Source of the DNA: Noviluteimonas caseinilytica
GTDB taxonomy: Bacteria > Pseudomonadota > Gammaproteobacteria > Xanthomonadales > Xanthomonadaceae
Length of the DNA stretch: 64,000 bases
NCBI RefSeq assembly: GCF_018406605.1
Contig: NZ_AP024545.1
Location: forward strand, 2,604,001 to 2,668,000
Direction: 5' to 3'
Shown here: positions 23,734-33,293 of the stretch, piece after piece
How positions within the stretch are numbered: the stretch's first letter is position 1
Layout: the number at the start of each line of letters is the position of its first letter
Made by a program: the position numbers and the translations under genes
Notes under the pieces: generated by a model
The model's database searches: none
Told to the model about the DNA's origin: nothing
What the model saw: the letters and a program-made list of their open reading frames with translations, nothing else

Positions 23734-26700
23734 ATGGATCGCGTGCATGGACGCTGGATGGCGTGGACCTTGGCGTGCGCCGCACTCTGGTCATCGATGG
23801 CGAGCGCGTCGGTGCGCAAACCTCCGCGCACTGGCGGAAACCAGGCAGCGATCATCGTGCCCGATGCGGTGTCCGATCGCGTGGGCGCAACCGCCGGGGC
23901 CTTTCGCGTCGATGAGTCCGGTGCGGCGACGTACACGATTCCGTTGCAGGGCGTACCTGGCGCAGCAGGCCTGGCGCCCGTGCTGTCGCTCGCGTACTCC
24001 AGCCATGGCGGCGACGGCGCCATGGGCAAAGGCTGGTCCATCGCAGGCACGTCGCGCATCGTCCGTTGCCGCGCAACGCGCGAGGCCGGCGATTTCATCG
24101 TCGATGGCATTGCAACGGATGGCGTTTCCGCGCCGATCGCCTTCGACGCCAGCGATCGCCTGTGCCTCGATGGACAACGCTTGCTGCCGGCCCCGGCGGG
24201 CAGTGCCGCATGTCGAAGCGTCGCGGGCATGCAGGTCGCGCAACTGCGTACCGAGATCGAATCATTCCGCCGCGTCTGCGCGTACTCGGCTGCAGGCCCG
24301 TCACGCGGCCCTGCCTTCATCACCGTCGAGCGCCCCGACGGCACGATGGCGTGGTATGGCGATCGCGACAACGCAGGCGCGGCGAACCGGCCCGACGGAT
24401 TCATCGAAAGCACGACGCCGGGCCACGAAGCCGCAGCGATCGCGTGGGCGCAAGTGCGGTTGCAGGACACGTCGGGCAACTACATTGACTGGACGTACCT
24501 GGAGAATCCAGAAGGCCCGGGCGAAGGCGAACACCTGCTCCAGGGCGTGCACTACACCGGCAAGCTGGCGTTGCCCGGGCAGTCGTTGGTGCTGTCGCCG
24601 TTCGCGTCGTTCGAATTCCGCTACGAGCGCTTGCCGAAGGCTGCCTGGCAACGACGTTTCGCTGCAGGCGGCGCGCTCGTGCAGACGCGGCGGCTGGCCT
24701 CGGTGGTCGCTTGCACGCGATCCGCCACGGTCTGTGCGACAGCGGAACAGGCGCGCGCGTACCAGTTCGCATACGCGCCCAGTCCGTCGGGCAGCGGGGT
24801 CGACACGCTGCAACACGTGCAGGAATGCCGCAACGACAGCGGCGCGACCTGCCTTGCGCCGACGCAGTTCACCTGGAGCGCGGCGCAGCATTCGCTCGAA
24901 GCGACGCCCGCCTGGCACCCTGCGGGCTTCGGCAGCGCGTCGAAGTTCGAGGGCTTCAAGTTGGGCGACGTCGACGGCGATGGGCGTCCGGACATGGTCT
25001 GGTTGAAGGATGGCGCGCCCGGGGAATCCTGCCCGACCGAACACGTGATGGTGAGCTTCGGCGAACGCGACGCGGCTGGCCGGCAAGGATTCGCGCCCGG
25101 CGTGTTCTCGGGATGCACGTCGACCGAGCTATCCGCGCTGGGCGAGGGCGCGTGGCAGCTGTTCGACTACACCGGGGACGGGCGCGACGACTTGTTCCTG
25201 GCGGGTACGGGGCGCTGGCGCCTGCATCCGTCGAAGGGGCGGGAAGGCGCGCCGATCGACACGACGCAGGACCTGCTTGCCGACACATTCATTCCGCAAC
25301 TTGCGACCTCCACCAGCGGCGCGCACCCGCAATTGGCCGACCTCAACGGCGACGGCCTGCTCGACATCGTGTACTCCTACAACGGATTGCAGGCGAGATT
25401 GATGTCTCGCGAAGCGACCGGATGGTCCTGGGGCCACGAGCGCACGATCGGATTCGCGCCTGAAGCGCCGCTGCCGTGCCCGGAGGCGGCGAGTGCCGGG
25501 AAGTGCACGCAGTCCGCGCCCCGCGCCTGGAATCCGGAGACGCTGCGCCTGCTCGACTTCGACGGCGACGCGGCGACCGATCTCCTGCTCGCGATCGGAC
25601 AGTCCTGGCAGGAGTACGAGCCCTGCACGCGCATTCCGCACGGCGACTGCGGCACGCGTGCGAGTCGTGACCTGCTGTTCGCCCACCGCGTGTCGGGCAT
25701 CACGCCGTCGACGATCACGCTAGCGCGCAGCAGCGGTTCCTTGATGGACGATCGCAAACGCGATGCGCGCGTGTTGCCGGGCGACGTCAATGCCGATGGC
25801 CTGACCGACCTCGTGTACGAGGGCGTGGTCGACGGCAAGTGGGCCGTGGCATTGAACACCGGGCAGGGTTTCCTCGCGCCATTGTCGGTCGGTGTATTGC
25901 CGCGGCCCGCCTCCGTCCGCCTGGTGGACATCGACGGCGACGCGCGCAGCGAACTCGTGTTCGTCGATGCGCGGCCCGACGGCACGTTCCGCTTCCGCAT
26001 GCGGCGCGCGTTGGGCGGTGGTGGTTTCGGGGCTGACGCGGACATCCCCGGCAATGGCGCCTATGCCTGCATCGGGCAGCCTTGCGATCCGGATCGTTAC
26101 GCGCACGCCTTCGCGGACCTGGATGCAGACGGCTCGCCGGACTACTTCGCGCTGCAGATCGCCGAGCAGCCCGTGTTCCTCCTGGCGCAACCAGGCAGCG
26201 CGGCGCGTGGGCGGCCCCGCGACATCGTCATCGACGTGCGCAACGGGTTGGGGGCAAGGACATCGATCGATTACGTCGCGCTGGCGAACGGCGGCGTGCA
26301 CAAGCGGGGATCGAACGCGCGCGACACGGTGTCGTCCGGTCGCGGCGCACCAGTGTCGGACCTCGGGGGTTCGATGCCGATCGTCGCGCGCGTGTCGAGC
26401 AGCGCCCCGCAGGCCGATGCGCCAGCCGCCATGGCGACCGTGCATTACCGCTACGCCGGCGCACGCATGCAATCCGGCGGCCGTGGATTCCTCGGGTTCG
26501 CCTCGATCGAAACCCTGGAGGCGAACGCAGCGGACGCGACGGTTTCCACGACGACGCGGTACCACCAGGCATTTCCTTTCACCGGGCAACCTGCCAGCAG
26601 CGAGACCCGCCTGCAGGTCGCCGGTTTCGACCCCGGGCCGTGCTTGTCCGATCCCGTGGCCAATGCATGCTTCGGATCGCCGGGGAGTGCATCGTGGCCG

Positions 26701-29700
26701 AGCACCGGTCGTCGCGTGTCGCTTGTGACGCAGACGTGGTCGAGCGAGACATCCGCAGCCGCGATGGGCATCCCTTTCACGCAGGGCGTGCAACTGCCGG
26801 TGCACGTGCGCGCATCGGCAAGTGAAGTGATGCATGACGATCCGGAATCCGGCGCGCCGTTGCGCCGCATACGAACGACGGTGCAGCACGGGCCCCACGG
26901 CAACGTCGTCGAGTCGCGCGTTCAGACCTTCCCCGGGGCTGGGCATGCATGGATGGCGACGCAAGTCACGCACGCGTCGTACTCGGATGACCCGGCGCGC
27001 TGGCTGCTCGGGCGCGTGCGCGAATCGACGGTGACGCACCAGCGTCCCGGCATGCCCGACGTCGTACGCACGGTGACACACCGTTACGATGCCGCCGGCC
27101 TGCTGGTAGGAGAGACCACGCAACCCGGAACCACGCTTGCGCTCGAGCGCGTCGATGTCCGCGACGAGCGCGGCAATGTGGTCGCGACGCATGCCTGCGG
27201 CGGCGGCGGGCGCTGCATGGCGTCGGACGAATTCCATGCCGACGATCCATTTGCCGTCCAGCGCACGACGCGCACCGTGTTCGATGCTGCGGCTCGGTAT
27301 CCGGTCGCGACGCGCGCGTTGTTCAACGCCGGCGGGGGCGTTGCCGCAGAGCGCGATGTGATGCGCGTGCTCGCGCGGGATGCGCTCGGTGCGGCCACGC
27401 ACTCGGTCGACGCGAACGGGACCGATACCGGCGCGGTCCACGGCGCACTCGGACGGCCGTATTACACCTGGCTGGAAAGCGTGCCGGGCAGCGTGCCGGG
27501 CGCGCCAGCCGGCGGCGTCGAGCGCTACACGACATATCGCTGGTGTGGCGCAGGCGCGTCCGCGGTGTCGTGTCCGGCGGGCGCTGCCTACCGTCGGCGC
27601 GTGGTGACGGAAGGCGCGCCCGGCGCGTGGTCGTATTTCGATGTGCTCGATCGCGTCGTGCTGGACGTCGTCCAGGCCTTGGGCGCGCAAGGCGACGGAC
27701 GAGCGCTCGCCGGCACGTGTACCGCCTACGATGCGAAAGGCCGGACCACGGACGTGTCCGCGCCGTTCTTCCTGTCGGCGTCCATCGAATCACTGGATAC
27801 GGCAGCGTTGACCACGGCTTGCGCAACGTCCCAGCGCGCATGGACGCGCACGACGTTCGATGCCCTCGGGCACGCGCTGCGCATCGTCCAGCCCGACGGC
27901 GCGGAAACGCGCATCGCGCGCACGGGCCTGTCGACGCGCACCACGAACCCGCTCGGCCACGTCACGACGAAGCTGCGTAACGCGCTCGGCGAGGTGCAGG
28001 CCGTGGTGGATCCGGGTGGGCATCTGTTGTCGTTCGAGCACGAGGCCGACGGGGCGCTCCGCCAAGTTGTCCGCGACGCCGGACGTGGGCCGGTGGTCCA
28101 CGCCTTCACGTACGACGCGCAACGGCGCAAGCGACGCCAGGACGATCCCGACAGCGGCACCACCCACTTCGACTACAACGCATTGGGAGAACTGATCGCG
28201 CAGACGGATGCATCGGGCCATCGCATCGAACACCACCGCGATGGGCAGGGTCGCGTGCATCGAAAGCGTGTCGTTGCCGCCGACGGCAGCCTCGAGTCGG
28301 AATCGGAATTCATTTTCGACACGGCGCCGTCCGGCCTGGGCCTGCTGCACCAGGAACGCGTGACAGGCACGTACCTCGCATGGCGCGGCGCAGCCGAAAT
28401 GGCGCTCTCGTTTTCCCGGACGCTGACCTACGACGGGTTGGGCCGCCCGACCGAGCGGCGCACGGAGGTCGACGGCGTCCCGTATTCCAGCCGCATCGTG
28501 TACGACGCGCTAGGTCGCGCGTGGAAGTCGCAGGATCCCAGCGGCGGATGGGACAAGCGCGTATTCGACGCATCGGGATTCCTTGTGGCGTCCTGCATTA
28601 GCGAAGCGACCGACACCACGCCCGGCTGCGCGCAGCCCCATCGTCGCGTCCTGGCTGGCGATGCGCGCGGTCGTCCAACCCGGCAGCGACTCGGATCGCA
28701 GCAAGCGGTCGAACTCACGCATGAGTACGACCCGTTCGGCGGACGACAGCTTCGCGCTTGCGCGGGTCGCGCAGGCACGGGCACGTGTGATCTGTTCGAT
28801 GACACGCTTGCATGGGATGCAGCGGGCAACCTGGCGGAACGCGTGCGTCCCGGCTTCACGGAGCGCTTCGTGCATGACGCGCTGGATCGCCTCGTCGAGG
28901 CACGCGCCTCGGGTCCCGGCATCGACGCACGCCAGCGCTTCACCTATGACGCGATCGGCAACCTGTGTCGGGCGGACGTCGCGTCGATCGTGCGCGATTC
29001 GCATTACGCGGGCCGGGCGGGCTGTGGTGTCGGCGGGCTGCCGGGCAGCGGTGCGGAGCCGGCGCACGGGGCAGGGCAGGCGCTGCGCATCGGCGACTAC
29101 GTGTATGCGTTCGACGCGCGCGGCAACCAGGTCGAGCGTCGACCGATGCCCGGCGGCACGTCACCGGAGCGGCGCGTGCACTACGCCCTCGACGATCGCC
29201 CGCACGAGATCACGCTCGGCCCGGTGGCGTCGCCGACGCAGCGGACGCGCCTCTGGTACGGGCCGGACGGCGTGCGCTACAAGCAGGAAACGGGCGGCCG
29301 CGTCGTGCTGTCGATCGACGGCGTGGACATCGAACGCGTCGGCGCCCACGTGGTGTTTCGTCGCACCGTGGCACCCGGCGTCGTGCTCGAAACCCATGCC
29401 GCAGGTATGCAGGAACGCATCCTGATCCACGATCACCTGGGATCGGTCGCACGCGTCCTGGATCGCGCGGGGGCCATGATCGATGCGCGGGACTGGTTCG
29501 CGTTCGGCGAACCCCGTCGCCACGACGCGCCCGGGACACGCGATGTGCGCCCGTTCGACTTGGGCGCCGCGCAAGGATTCACCGGGCACGCGCATCTCGG
29601 CACGCCGCACGCGCTGCAGATCGTGCACGCCAATGGCCGCCTGCTGGATCCGTGGGATGGTCGCTTCCTGCAACCCGATCCCTTCGTCGTCGCGCCGGCG

Positions 29701-30870
29701 TCCGCAGTGGGATGGCAGGCCTACGCGTACGCGAACAACGCACCGCTCGCGTGGACCGATCCCACAGGCCTGTGGGGCCAGCGCGAGCAGGATGCGTTGC
29801 GCGGCGTGATCGCCCTGGGGATCACTTTCTGGACGGGCGGCGTCGCGGGTGCGGCGCTCGCCGCCGGCAATGTCGGCACGGCTTTCACCGTGGCGATGGC
29901 CGGCGGGTTCGCATCGGGCATGGTCGCGTCGAACGGCGCGTGGCGCGCAGGTGTGGCCGGCGCGTTCGGCGCGGGCCTCTCGATCGGCATGCATGTGGCG
30001 GGCGTGGACGGGTCGTCCGCGTGGGCGGCGCGCGCCGTGGGCGGGGGTGCCGTCGAAGTGCTGCAAGGCGGCACGTTCGGTCATGGCTTCGTTGCTGCGG
30101 GCGTCTCGGGCGCGCTCATGCCACAGGTCGGGCGTATCGATCACATCGTCGTGCGCGGCGTTGCAGGGGCGTTGCTGGGAGGTGCGATCTCGGAGGCGAC
30201 CGGTGGGCGCTTCGCCAACGGCGCGGCATCGGCGGGATTGCAGGCTGCACTGGCGGGGATCGCGCCGCGTTACGCAGACGTCCCGAGCGAAGACGCACGC
30301 TTGCTCGCCTACGCGCGCGATACGTACGCACCCGGGCACGCGGACTTGCTTGAAACCGTCGACCAATCGAACGGATTCTCGATGTCGGTCTATCGAGATG
30401 GCGAAGGCGTGGTCGCCGCGATGCGCGGCAGCGAAGGCGGCATGTTGCGCGGCGGCGATTGGTGGGGCACGAATTACCCGCAGGCGCTCGGGTTGCGCGT
30501 GGGCCAATATCGCAGCGCGCTGCACGCAGCGCAGTACGTGCATGCGAAATACGGCGACGGTGTGGTGTTCACAGGTCACTCGCTAGGCGGCGGTCTCGCT
30601 TCGTTGGCGGCGGTCGCCACGGGTCGTCAAGCGATCACGTTCAACGCAGCCGGCGTGCATCCCGGGACGTTGTCGCGGCTCGGACTACGCAGTGCAGGCG
30701 CGAGCGCGAACGCACTCGTCCGTTCCTATCGTTCCGGCTCCGACATCCTCAGCCTGTTCCAGGCCGCGACGCCATTCCCCGATGCGCTTGGTCGTCCCAG
30801 CTGGATCGCGCCTGCAGGTCGCCATGGCATCCCTGGCCTCTGCAAAGGAGTCGAAAACAGTGGCTGTTGA
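23734..30870 (+). CDS. Secreted SpvB/RHS-repeat protein with C-terminal lipase-like domain
   Basis: A giant 2378-residue protein. The start at 23734 is set by AAGGAGG 5 bases upstream and a signal peptide (WMAWTLACAALWSSMASA). An SpvB-type domain follows (about 45-320; YTIPLQGVPGAAGLAPVLSL). Next is a run of VCBS/FG-GAP-like repeats (about 410-800) with calcium-loop motifs such as DVDGDGRPD, DLNGDGLLD and DVNADGLTD. A Tc-toxin middle region leads to RHS/YD repeats (about 1330-1940) and the RHS core end (GRFLQPDPF, YANNAPLAWTDPTGLWG, about 1970-2015). The variable C-terminus has Gly/Ala-rich helices and then a class 3 lipase-like domain: Ser2283 in GHSLGGG, Asp2337 in SGSDIL and His2364 in GRHGIPG form a plausible triad. 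This is polymorphic-toxin architecture with a lipase warhead, an inference from layout. No immunity gene follows; the stop is 1 base from the convergent gene. Confidence 0.88.
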   Translation: MDRVHGRWMAWTLACAALWSSMASASVRKPPRTGGNQAAIIVPDAVSDRVGATAGAFRVDESGAATYTIPLQGVPGAAGLAPVLSLAYSSHGGDGAMGKGWSIAGTSRIVRCRATREAGDFIVDGIATDGVSAPIAFDASDRLCLDGQRLLPAPAGSAACRSVAGMQVAQLRTEIESFRRVCAYSAAGPSRGPAFITVERPDGTMAWYGDRDNAGAANRPDGFIESTTPGHEAAAIAWAQVRLQDTSGNYIDWTYLENPEGPGEGEHLLQGVHYTGKLALPGQSLVLSPFASFEFRYERLPKAAWQRRFAAGGALVQTRRLASVVACTRSATVCATAEQARAYQFAYAPSPSGSGVDTLQHVQECRNDSGATCLAPTQFTWSAAQHSLEATPAWHPAGFGSASKFEGFKLGDVDGDGRPDMVWLKDGAPGESCPTEHVMVSFGERDAAGRQGFAPGVFSGCTSTELSALGEGAWQLFDYTGDGRDDLFLAGTGRWRLHPSKGREGAPIDTTQDLLADTFIPQLATSTSGAHPQLADLNGDGLLDIVYSYNGLQARLMSREATGWSWGHERTIGFAPEAPLPCPEAASAGKCTQSAPRAWNPETLRLLDFDGDAATDLLLAIGQSWQEYEPCTRIPHGDCGTRASRDLLFAHRVSGITPSTITLARSSGSLMDDRKRDARVLPGDVNADGLTDLVYEGVVDGKWAVALNTGQGFLAPLSVGVLPRPASVRLVDIDGDARSELVFVDARPDGTFRFRMRRALGGGGFGADADIPGNGAYACIGQPCDPDRYAHAFADLDADGSPDYFALQIAEQPVFLLAQPGSAARGRPRDIVIDVRNGLGARTSIDYVALANGGVHKRGSNARDTVSSGRGAPVSDLGGSMPIVARVSSSAPQADAPAAMATVHYRYAGARMQSGGRGFLGFASIETLEANAADATVSTTTRYHQAFPFTGQPASSETRLQVAGFDPGPCLSDPVANACFGSPGSASWPSTGRRVSLVTQTWSSETSAAAMGIPFTQGVQLPVHVRASASEVMHDDPESGAPLRRIRTTVQHGPHGNVVESRVQTFPGAGHAWMATQVTHASYSDDPARWLLGRVRESTVTHQRPGMPDVVRTVTHRYDAAGLLVGETTQPGTTLALERVDVRDERGNVVATHACGGGGRCMASDEFHADDPFAVQRTTRTVFDAAARYPVATRALFNAGGGVAAERDVMRVLARDALGAATHSVDANGTDTGAVHGALGRPYYTWLESVPGSVPGAPAGGVERYTTYRWCGAGASAVSCPAGAAYRRRVVTEGAPGAWSYFDVLDRVVLDVVQALGAQGDGRALAGTCTAYDAKGRTTDVSAPFFLSASIESLDTAALTTACATSQRAWTRTTFDALGHALRIVQPDGAETRIARTGLSTRTTNPLGHVTTKLRNALGEVQAVVDPGGHLLSFEHEADGALRQVVRDAGRGPVVHAFTYDAQRRKRRQDDPDSGTTHFDYNALGELIAQTDASGHRIEHHRDGQGRVHRKRVVAADGSLESESEFIFDTAPSGLGLLHQERVTGTYLAWRGAAEMALSFSRTLTYDGLGRPTERRTEVDGVPYSSRIVYDALGRAWKSQDPSGGWDKRVFDASGFLVASCISEATDTTPGCAQPHRRVLAGDARGRPTRQRLGSQQAVELTHEYDPFGGRQLRACAGRAGTGTCDLFDDTLAWDAAGNLAERVRPGFTERFVHDALDRLVEARASGPGIDARQRFTYDAIGNLCRADVASIVRDSHYAGRAGCGVGGLPGSGAEPAHGAGQALRIGDYVYAFDARGNQVERRPMPGGTSPERRVHYALDDRPHEITLGPVASPTQRTRLWYGPDGVRYKQETGGRVVLSIDGVDIERVGAHVVFRRTVAPGVVLETHAAGMQERILIHDHLGSVARVLDRAGAMIDARDWFAFGEPRRHDAPGTRDVRPFDLGAAQGFTGHAHLGTPHALQIVHANGRLLDPWDGRFLQPDPFVVAPASAVGWQAYAYANNAPLAWTDPTGLWGQREQDALRGVIALGITFWTGGVAGAALAAGNVGTAFTVAMAGGFASGMVASNGAWRAGVAGAFGAGLSIGMHVAGVDGSSAWAARAVGGGAVEVLQGGTFGHGFVAAGVSGALMPQVGRIDHIVVRGVAGALLGGAISEATGGRFANGAASAGLQAALAGIAPRYADVPSEDARLLAYARDTYAPGHADLLETVDQSNGFSMSVYRDGEGVVAAMRGSEGGMLRGGDWWGTNYPQALGLRVGQYRSALHAAQYVHAKYGDGVVFTGHSLGGGLASLAAVATGRQAITFNAAGVHPGTLSRLGLRSAGASANALVRSYRSGSDILSLFQAATPFPDALGRPSWIAPAGRHGIPGLCKGVENSGC

Positions 30871-30871
30871 A

Positions 30872-31732
30872 CTATTCCGCGCGAAACCGCCGCGCACTGA
30901 TCCGCTTCAACAACTCGCGGAATACCCACACCTGCACCTTCTGCTTCCACGACCCCGCCCCCCGCACATGCGGCAACGGCACCGTCGCTTCACTCGGCAC
31001 CGCCAGGTTGCGCGCCAGCAACGCCGTGCGCCCGGCCTCCGACGGTTTCGCCAGGAACACGTACTGGAACGCATGCCGCGTCCCCGCGTCATCCAGCAAT
31101 TCCACCGCCGTGATCAGTTCCTGCTGCAGGCCCATCCCGTACTCGCGGCCCACCACGTCGATCGGCTGCCCCACCTGGTACAGCTTCTCCAGCGCCAGCC
31201 CCGTATCCGCGAGCAGGTGCGCAATCCCCTCGCGCGTGAAGAAGCGCAGGTGCGTGCGATCCAGGATCCCGCGGTCTTCGTAATCGAACCGCCCCGCCAG
31301 CAACATCGCACGCACGCTGCCATGCGCCATGTTCGGCAACGACACCACCACGCTGCCGCCGGGCGCCATGTGCCGCAGCGCGCGTTGCAGCGCCGCCGCC
31401 GGATCCACCATGTGCTCCAGCACGTCGCCGAAGATCAGCACGTCGAAGCGAACGTCCGGATTCGCGTCGAGGTAATCGTCCAGTCCGCCGGTCCACACCG
31501 ACGACAACACGCGCGTGGCCTCGGCGGCCGCATCCGGATCCGGCTCGACGCCCACCACCGTGTGCCCGCGCGCCACCAGCGACGCGCCGAGATACCCGGA
31601 CGAACACCCGACCTCCAGCATCGACAACCGCGGTTGCCCGCCCGACACCGCGAGTTCGTGCAGCAACGTGTGCGAATTGTTGCGCTCGCCCAGGTCCACG
31701 ACCGCCTGGTACTTGATCCCCTCGTCGCTCAT
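30872..31732 (-). CDS. Class I SAM-dependent methyltransferase
   Basis: A 286-residue methyltransferase. The SAM-binding motif I is MLEVGCSSGYLGASL (about 38-52), with acidic motif II VVGVEPDPDA and post-motif DVLIFGDVLEHMVDP. The layout resembles methyltransferases that modify sugars, lipids or natural products; the acceptor cannot be deduced. A C-terminal basic tail (FRELLKRISARRFRAE) may associate with membranes. The ATG overlaps the stop of the upstream oxygenase-like gene by 4 bases (ATGA), so the two are translationally coupled. Its 3' end is one base from the end of the RHS gene. It is unlikely to be an immunity gene, being in the opposite orientation and having a clear enzymatic fold. 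Confidence 0.85.
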   Translation of the reverse strand: MSDEGIKYQAVVDLGERNNSHTLLHELAVSGGQPRLSMLEVGCSSGYLGASLVARGHTVVGVEPDPDAAAEATRVLSSVWTGGLDDYLDANPDVRFDVLIFGDVLEHMVDPAAALQRALRHMAPGGSVVVSLPNMAHGSVRAMLLAGRFDYEDRGILDRTHLRFFTREGIAHLLADTGLALEKLYQVGQPIDVVGREYGMGLQQELITAVELLDDAGTRHAFQYVFLAKPSEAGRTALLARNLAVPSEATVPLPHVRGAGSWKQKVQVWVFRELLKRISARRFRAE

Positions 31733-32424
31733 GTCTTCGCCATCCAGAAGAAGACCGCCGCCATGCGTTTGTCCGCGAGTTCGCGCCCGTGGTACGCCGT
31801 CGCGCTGTGCAACAGGTTGGCGCGATACAAGAGCAGGCGATTGAACCTGTGCGGCACGCGCACGTCCTCGACGAACGAATCCGCCGGCACGAACCGCGTA
31901 CCCAGCGCCTGCACGAGTGTCTCGTTCGGCGGCATCACCATGTTCCCGCCACGCTGTCCGCCCGGCATGCGCTGGCGGAAGAAACTGGTCCCGCAGTCGT
32001 CGGGCACGTCGGGATTGAGGTACAGCACCGCGGCAAACCGGCACAGCGCGCGCGAATCCGTATGCGGCCGCGATTCGCATTCGTCCGCGCCCACCACCTG
32101 GATGCAGTTGTGGTTGAGCTGCGCGCCATCCGGCGCCGTCTCCACCCACAACTTCGTCGCACCCGTGGCCTCGCGCACCAGCGCTTCGACGCGGGCCAGT
32201 TCCCCGGCCTCCAGCCCCGGCATCACGCGCATCCCCGGCCAGCTTTCCGGCGCATGGGGATAGCCCGGCACCCAATCGGTCCGGGCGAGGGTGCGTGCGC
32301 GCACGGCGGCCGCATCCGGCAGGACATCGTCGAACACCCAGTAATCGCGGCCCGGCGTGGGCGTGCGATAGGGGAGCATCGGGAGCGGGCGGCGGGGCTG
32401 GACGGCAGGCATGCGGCCGATCAT
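31729..32424 (-). CDS. DUF6445-like putative 2OG-Fe(II) oxygenase
   Basis: A protein of up to 231 residues that resembles DUF6445-type proteins and looks like a double-stranded beta-helix oxygenase. It has HTD (H121, D123) in SRPHTDSRALCRF, CGTSFFRQR further on, and RANLLHSATAYHG with a distal His206, a spacing compatible with the HxD...H iron triad. FAAVLYLNPD is typical of prolyl-hydroxylase-like folds. The start is uncertain: ATG at 32424, 32412 (MPAVQPRRP) or 32379 (MLPYRTPTPG) would all retain the domain. It is coupled to the downstream methyltransferase by a 4-base overlap and divergent from tpiA. The substrate is unknown. The oxygenase role is inferred from the motif pattern. Confidence 0.7.
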   Translation of the reverse strand: MIGRMPAVQPRRPLPMLPYRTPTPGRDYWVFDDVLPDAAAVRARTLARTDWVPGYPHAPESWPGMRVMPGLEAGELARVEALVREATGATKLWVETAPDGAQLNHNCIQVVGADECESRPHTDSRALCRFAAVLYLNPDVPDDCGTSFFRQRMPGGQRGGNMVMPPNETLVQALGTRFVPADSFVEDVRVPHRFNRLLLYRANLLHSATAYHGRELADKRMAAVFFWMAKT

Positions 32425-32482
32425 ACGGGCGCGCGCCCGGGGCGCGACCCCCCATTCGGCACGTGTGGCGGGGGCGGCGCGG

Positions 32483-32488
32483 TAAACT
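32483..32488 (+). promoter_or_regulatory. -10 element for tpiA
   Basis: TAAACT lies 28 bases upstream of the tpiA ATG. The -35 side is not convincing. GAAGGA at 32502-32507 is a good ribosome-binding site. Confidence 0.45.
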
Positions 32489-32516
32489 CCCGCGCTTCCA
32501 ACGAAGGACCATACCG

Positions 32517-33272
32517 ATGCGTCGCAGGATCGTGGCGGGGAACTGGAAACTGCACGGCGACCGCGCGTTCGCGTGCGCGCTGGTGGAAGAGATCGCCGCG
32601 GTCCCGGCTCCGTCGGGCGTCGAGCGCATCGTGCTGCCGCCGCTGCCGTACCTGAGCGAGCTGGTCGAGCACTTCGGCCCCCGCGCGGTGGCCTTCGGCG
32701 CGCAGGACGTCAGCGTGAACGAGAAGGGCGCCTATACCGGCGAGGTCTCGGCCGCGATGCTGAAGGACGTGGGCGCCGCGTATGGCCTGGTCGGCCATTC
32801 CGAGCGCCGGCAGTTCCACGCCGAATCCAACGAACTGGTGGCCCGCAAGTTCTTCGCGGCCAAGCGCGCCGGCCTGGTGCCGATCCTCTGCGTGGGCGAA
32901 TCGCTGCATGAACGCGAGGCCGGCCAGACCGAATGGCGCATCGAACAGCAGCTCGAACCGGTCTTCGCCGAAGGCGGCCCCGAGGCCCTGGCGGGCGCGA
33001 TCATTGCGTACGAACCGGTCTGGGCCATCGGCACCGGCCGCACCGCCACCCCCGAGCAGGCCCAGGCGGTGCATGCATTCATCCGTGGCGAGGTCGCGGC
33101 ACGCTCTGCTACCATCGCCGGCTCGCTGCCGATCCTCTACGGAGGCAGCGTCAAGCCCGACAATGCGCAGGCGCTGTTCTCGCAGCCCGACGTCGACGGC
33201 GGGCTGGTGGGTGGCGCGTCATTGGTCGCCCGGGATTTCCTTGCCATCGCCGCAGCCGCGGCGACGGCCTGA
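32517..33272 (+). CDS. tpiA: Triosephosphate isomerase
   Basis: A 251-residue TIM-barrel enzyme interconverting dihydroxyacetone phosphate and glyceraldehyde 3-phosphate in the cytoplasm. The conserved residues are visible: Lys in GNWKLHG, His in LVGHSERR, catalytic Glu in AYEPVWAIGTG, and the phosphate-gripping ILYGGSVKPDNA and GGLVGGASL. The ATG at 32517 is preceded by GAAGGA; codons upstream in the same frame are non-homologous. The following secG starts 21 bases after the stop. The order tpiA-secG-tRNA-Leu-nuo is a widespread gammaproteobacterial arrangement. Confidence 0.97.
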   Translation: MRRRIVAGNWKLHGDRAFACALVEEIAAVPAPSGVERIVLPPLPYLSELVEHFGPRAVAFGAQDVSVNEKGAYTGEVSAAMLKDVGAAYGLVGHSERRQFHAESNELVARKFFAAKRAGLVPILCVGESLHEREAGQTEWRIEQQLEPVFAEGGPEALAGAIIAYEPVWAIGTGRTATPEQAQAVHAFIRGEVAARSATIAGSLPILYGGSVKPDNAQALFSQPDVDGGLVGGASLVARDFLAIAAAAATA

Positions 33273-33293
33273 CCGCAAGGCTGCTGCATTCCG

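Noticed and set aside
24900..29800. Tandem nucleotide repeats or a CRISPR-like array within the RHS gene
   Set aside because: The repetition is at protein level (DxDxDG loops and YD repeats). No direct DNA repeats with regular spacers were seen.
30872..31732. Immunity gene for the RHS lipase
   Set aside because: The gene is convergent, encodes a clear SAM-dependent methyltransferase, and is coupled to an oxygenase-like gene on its other side.
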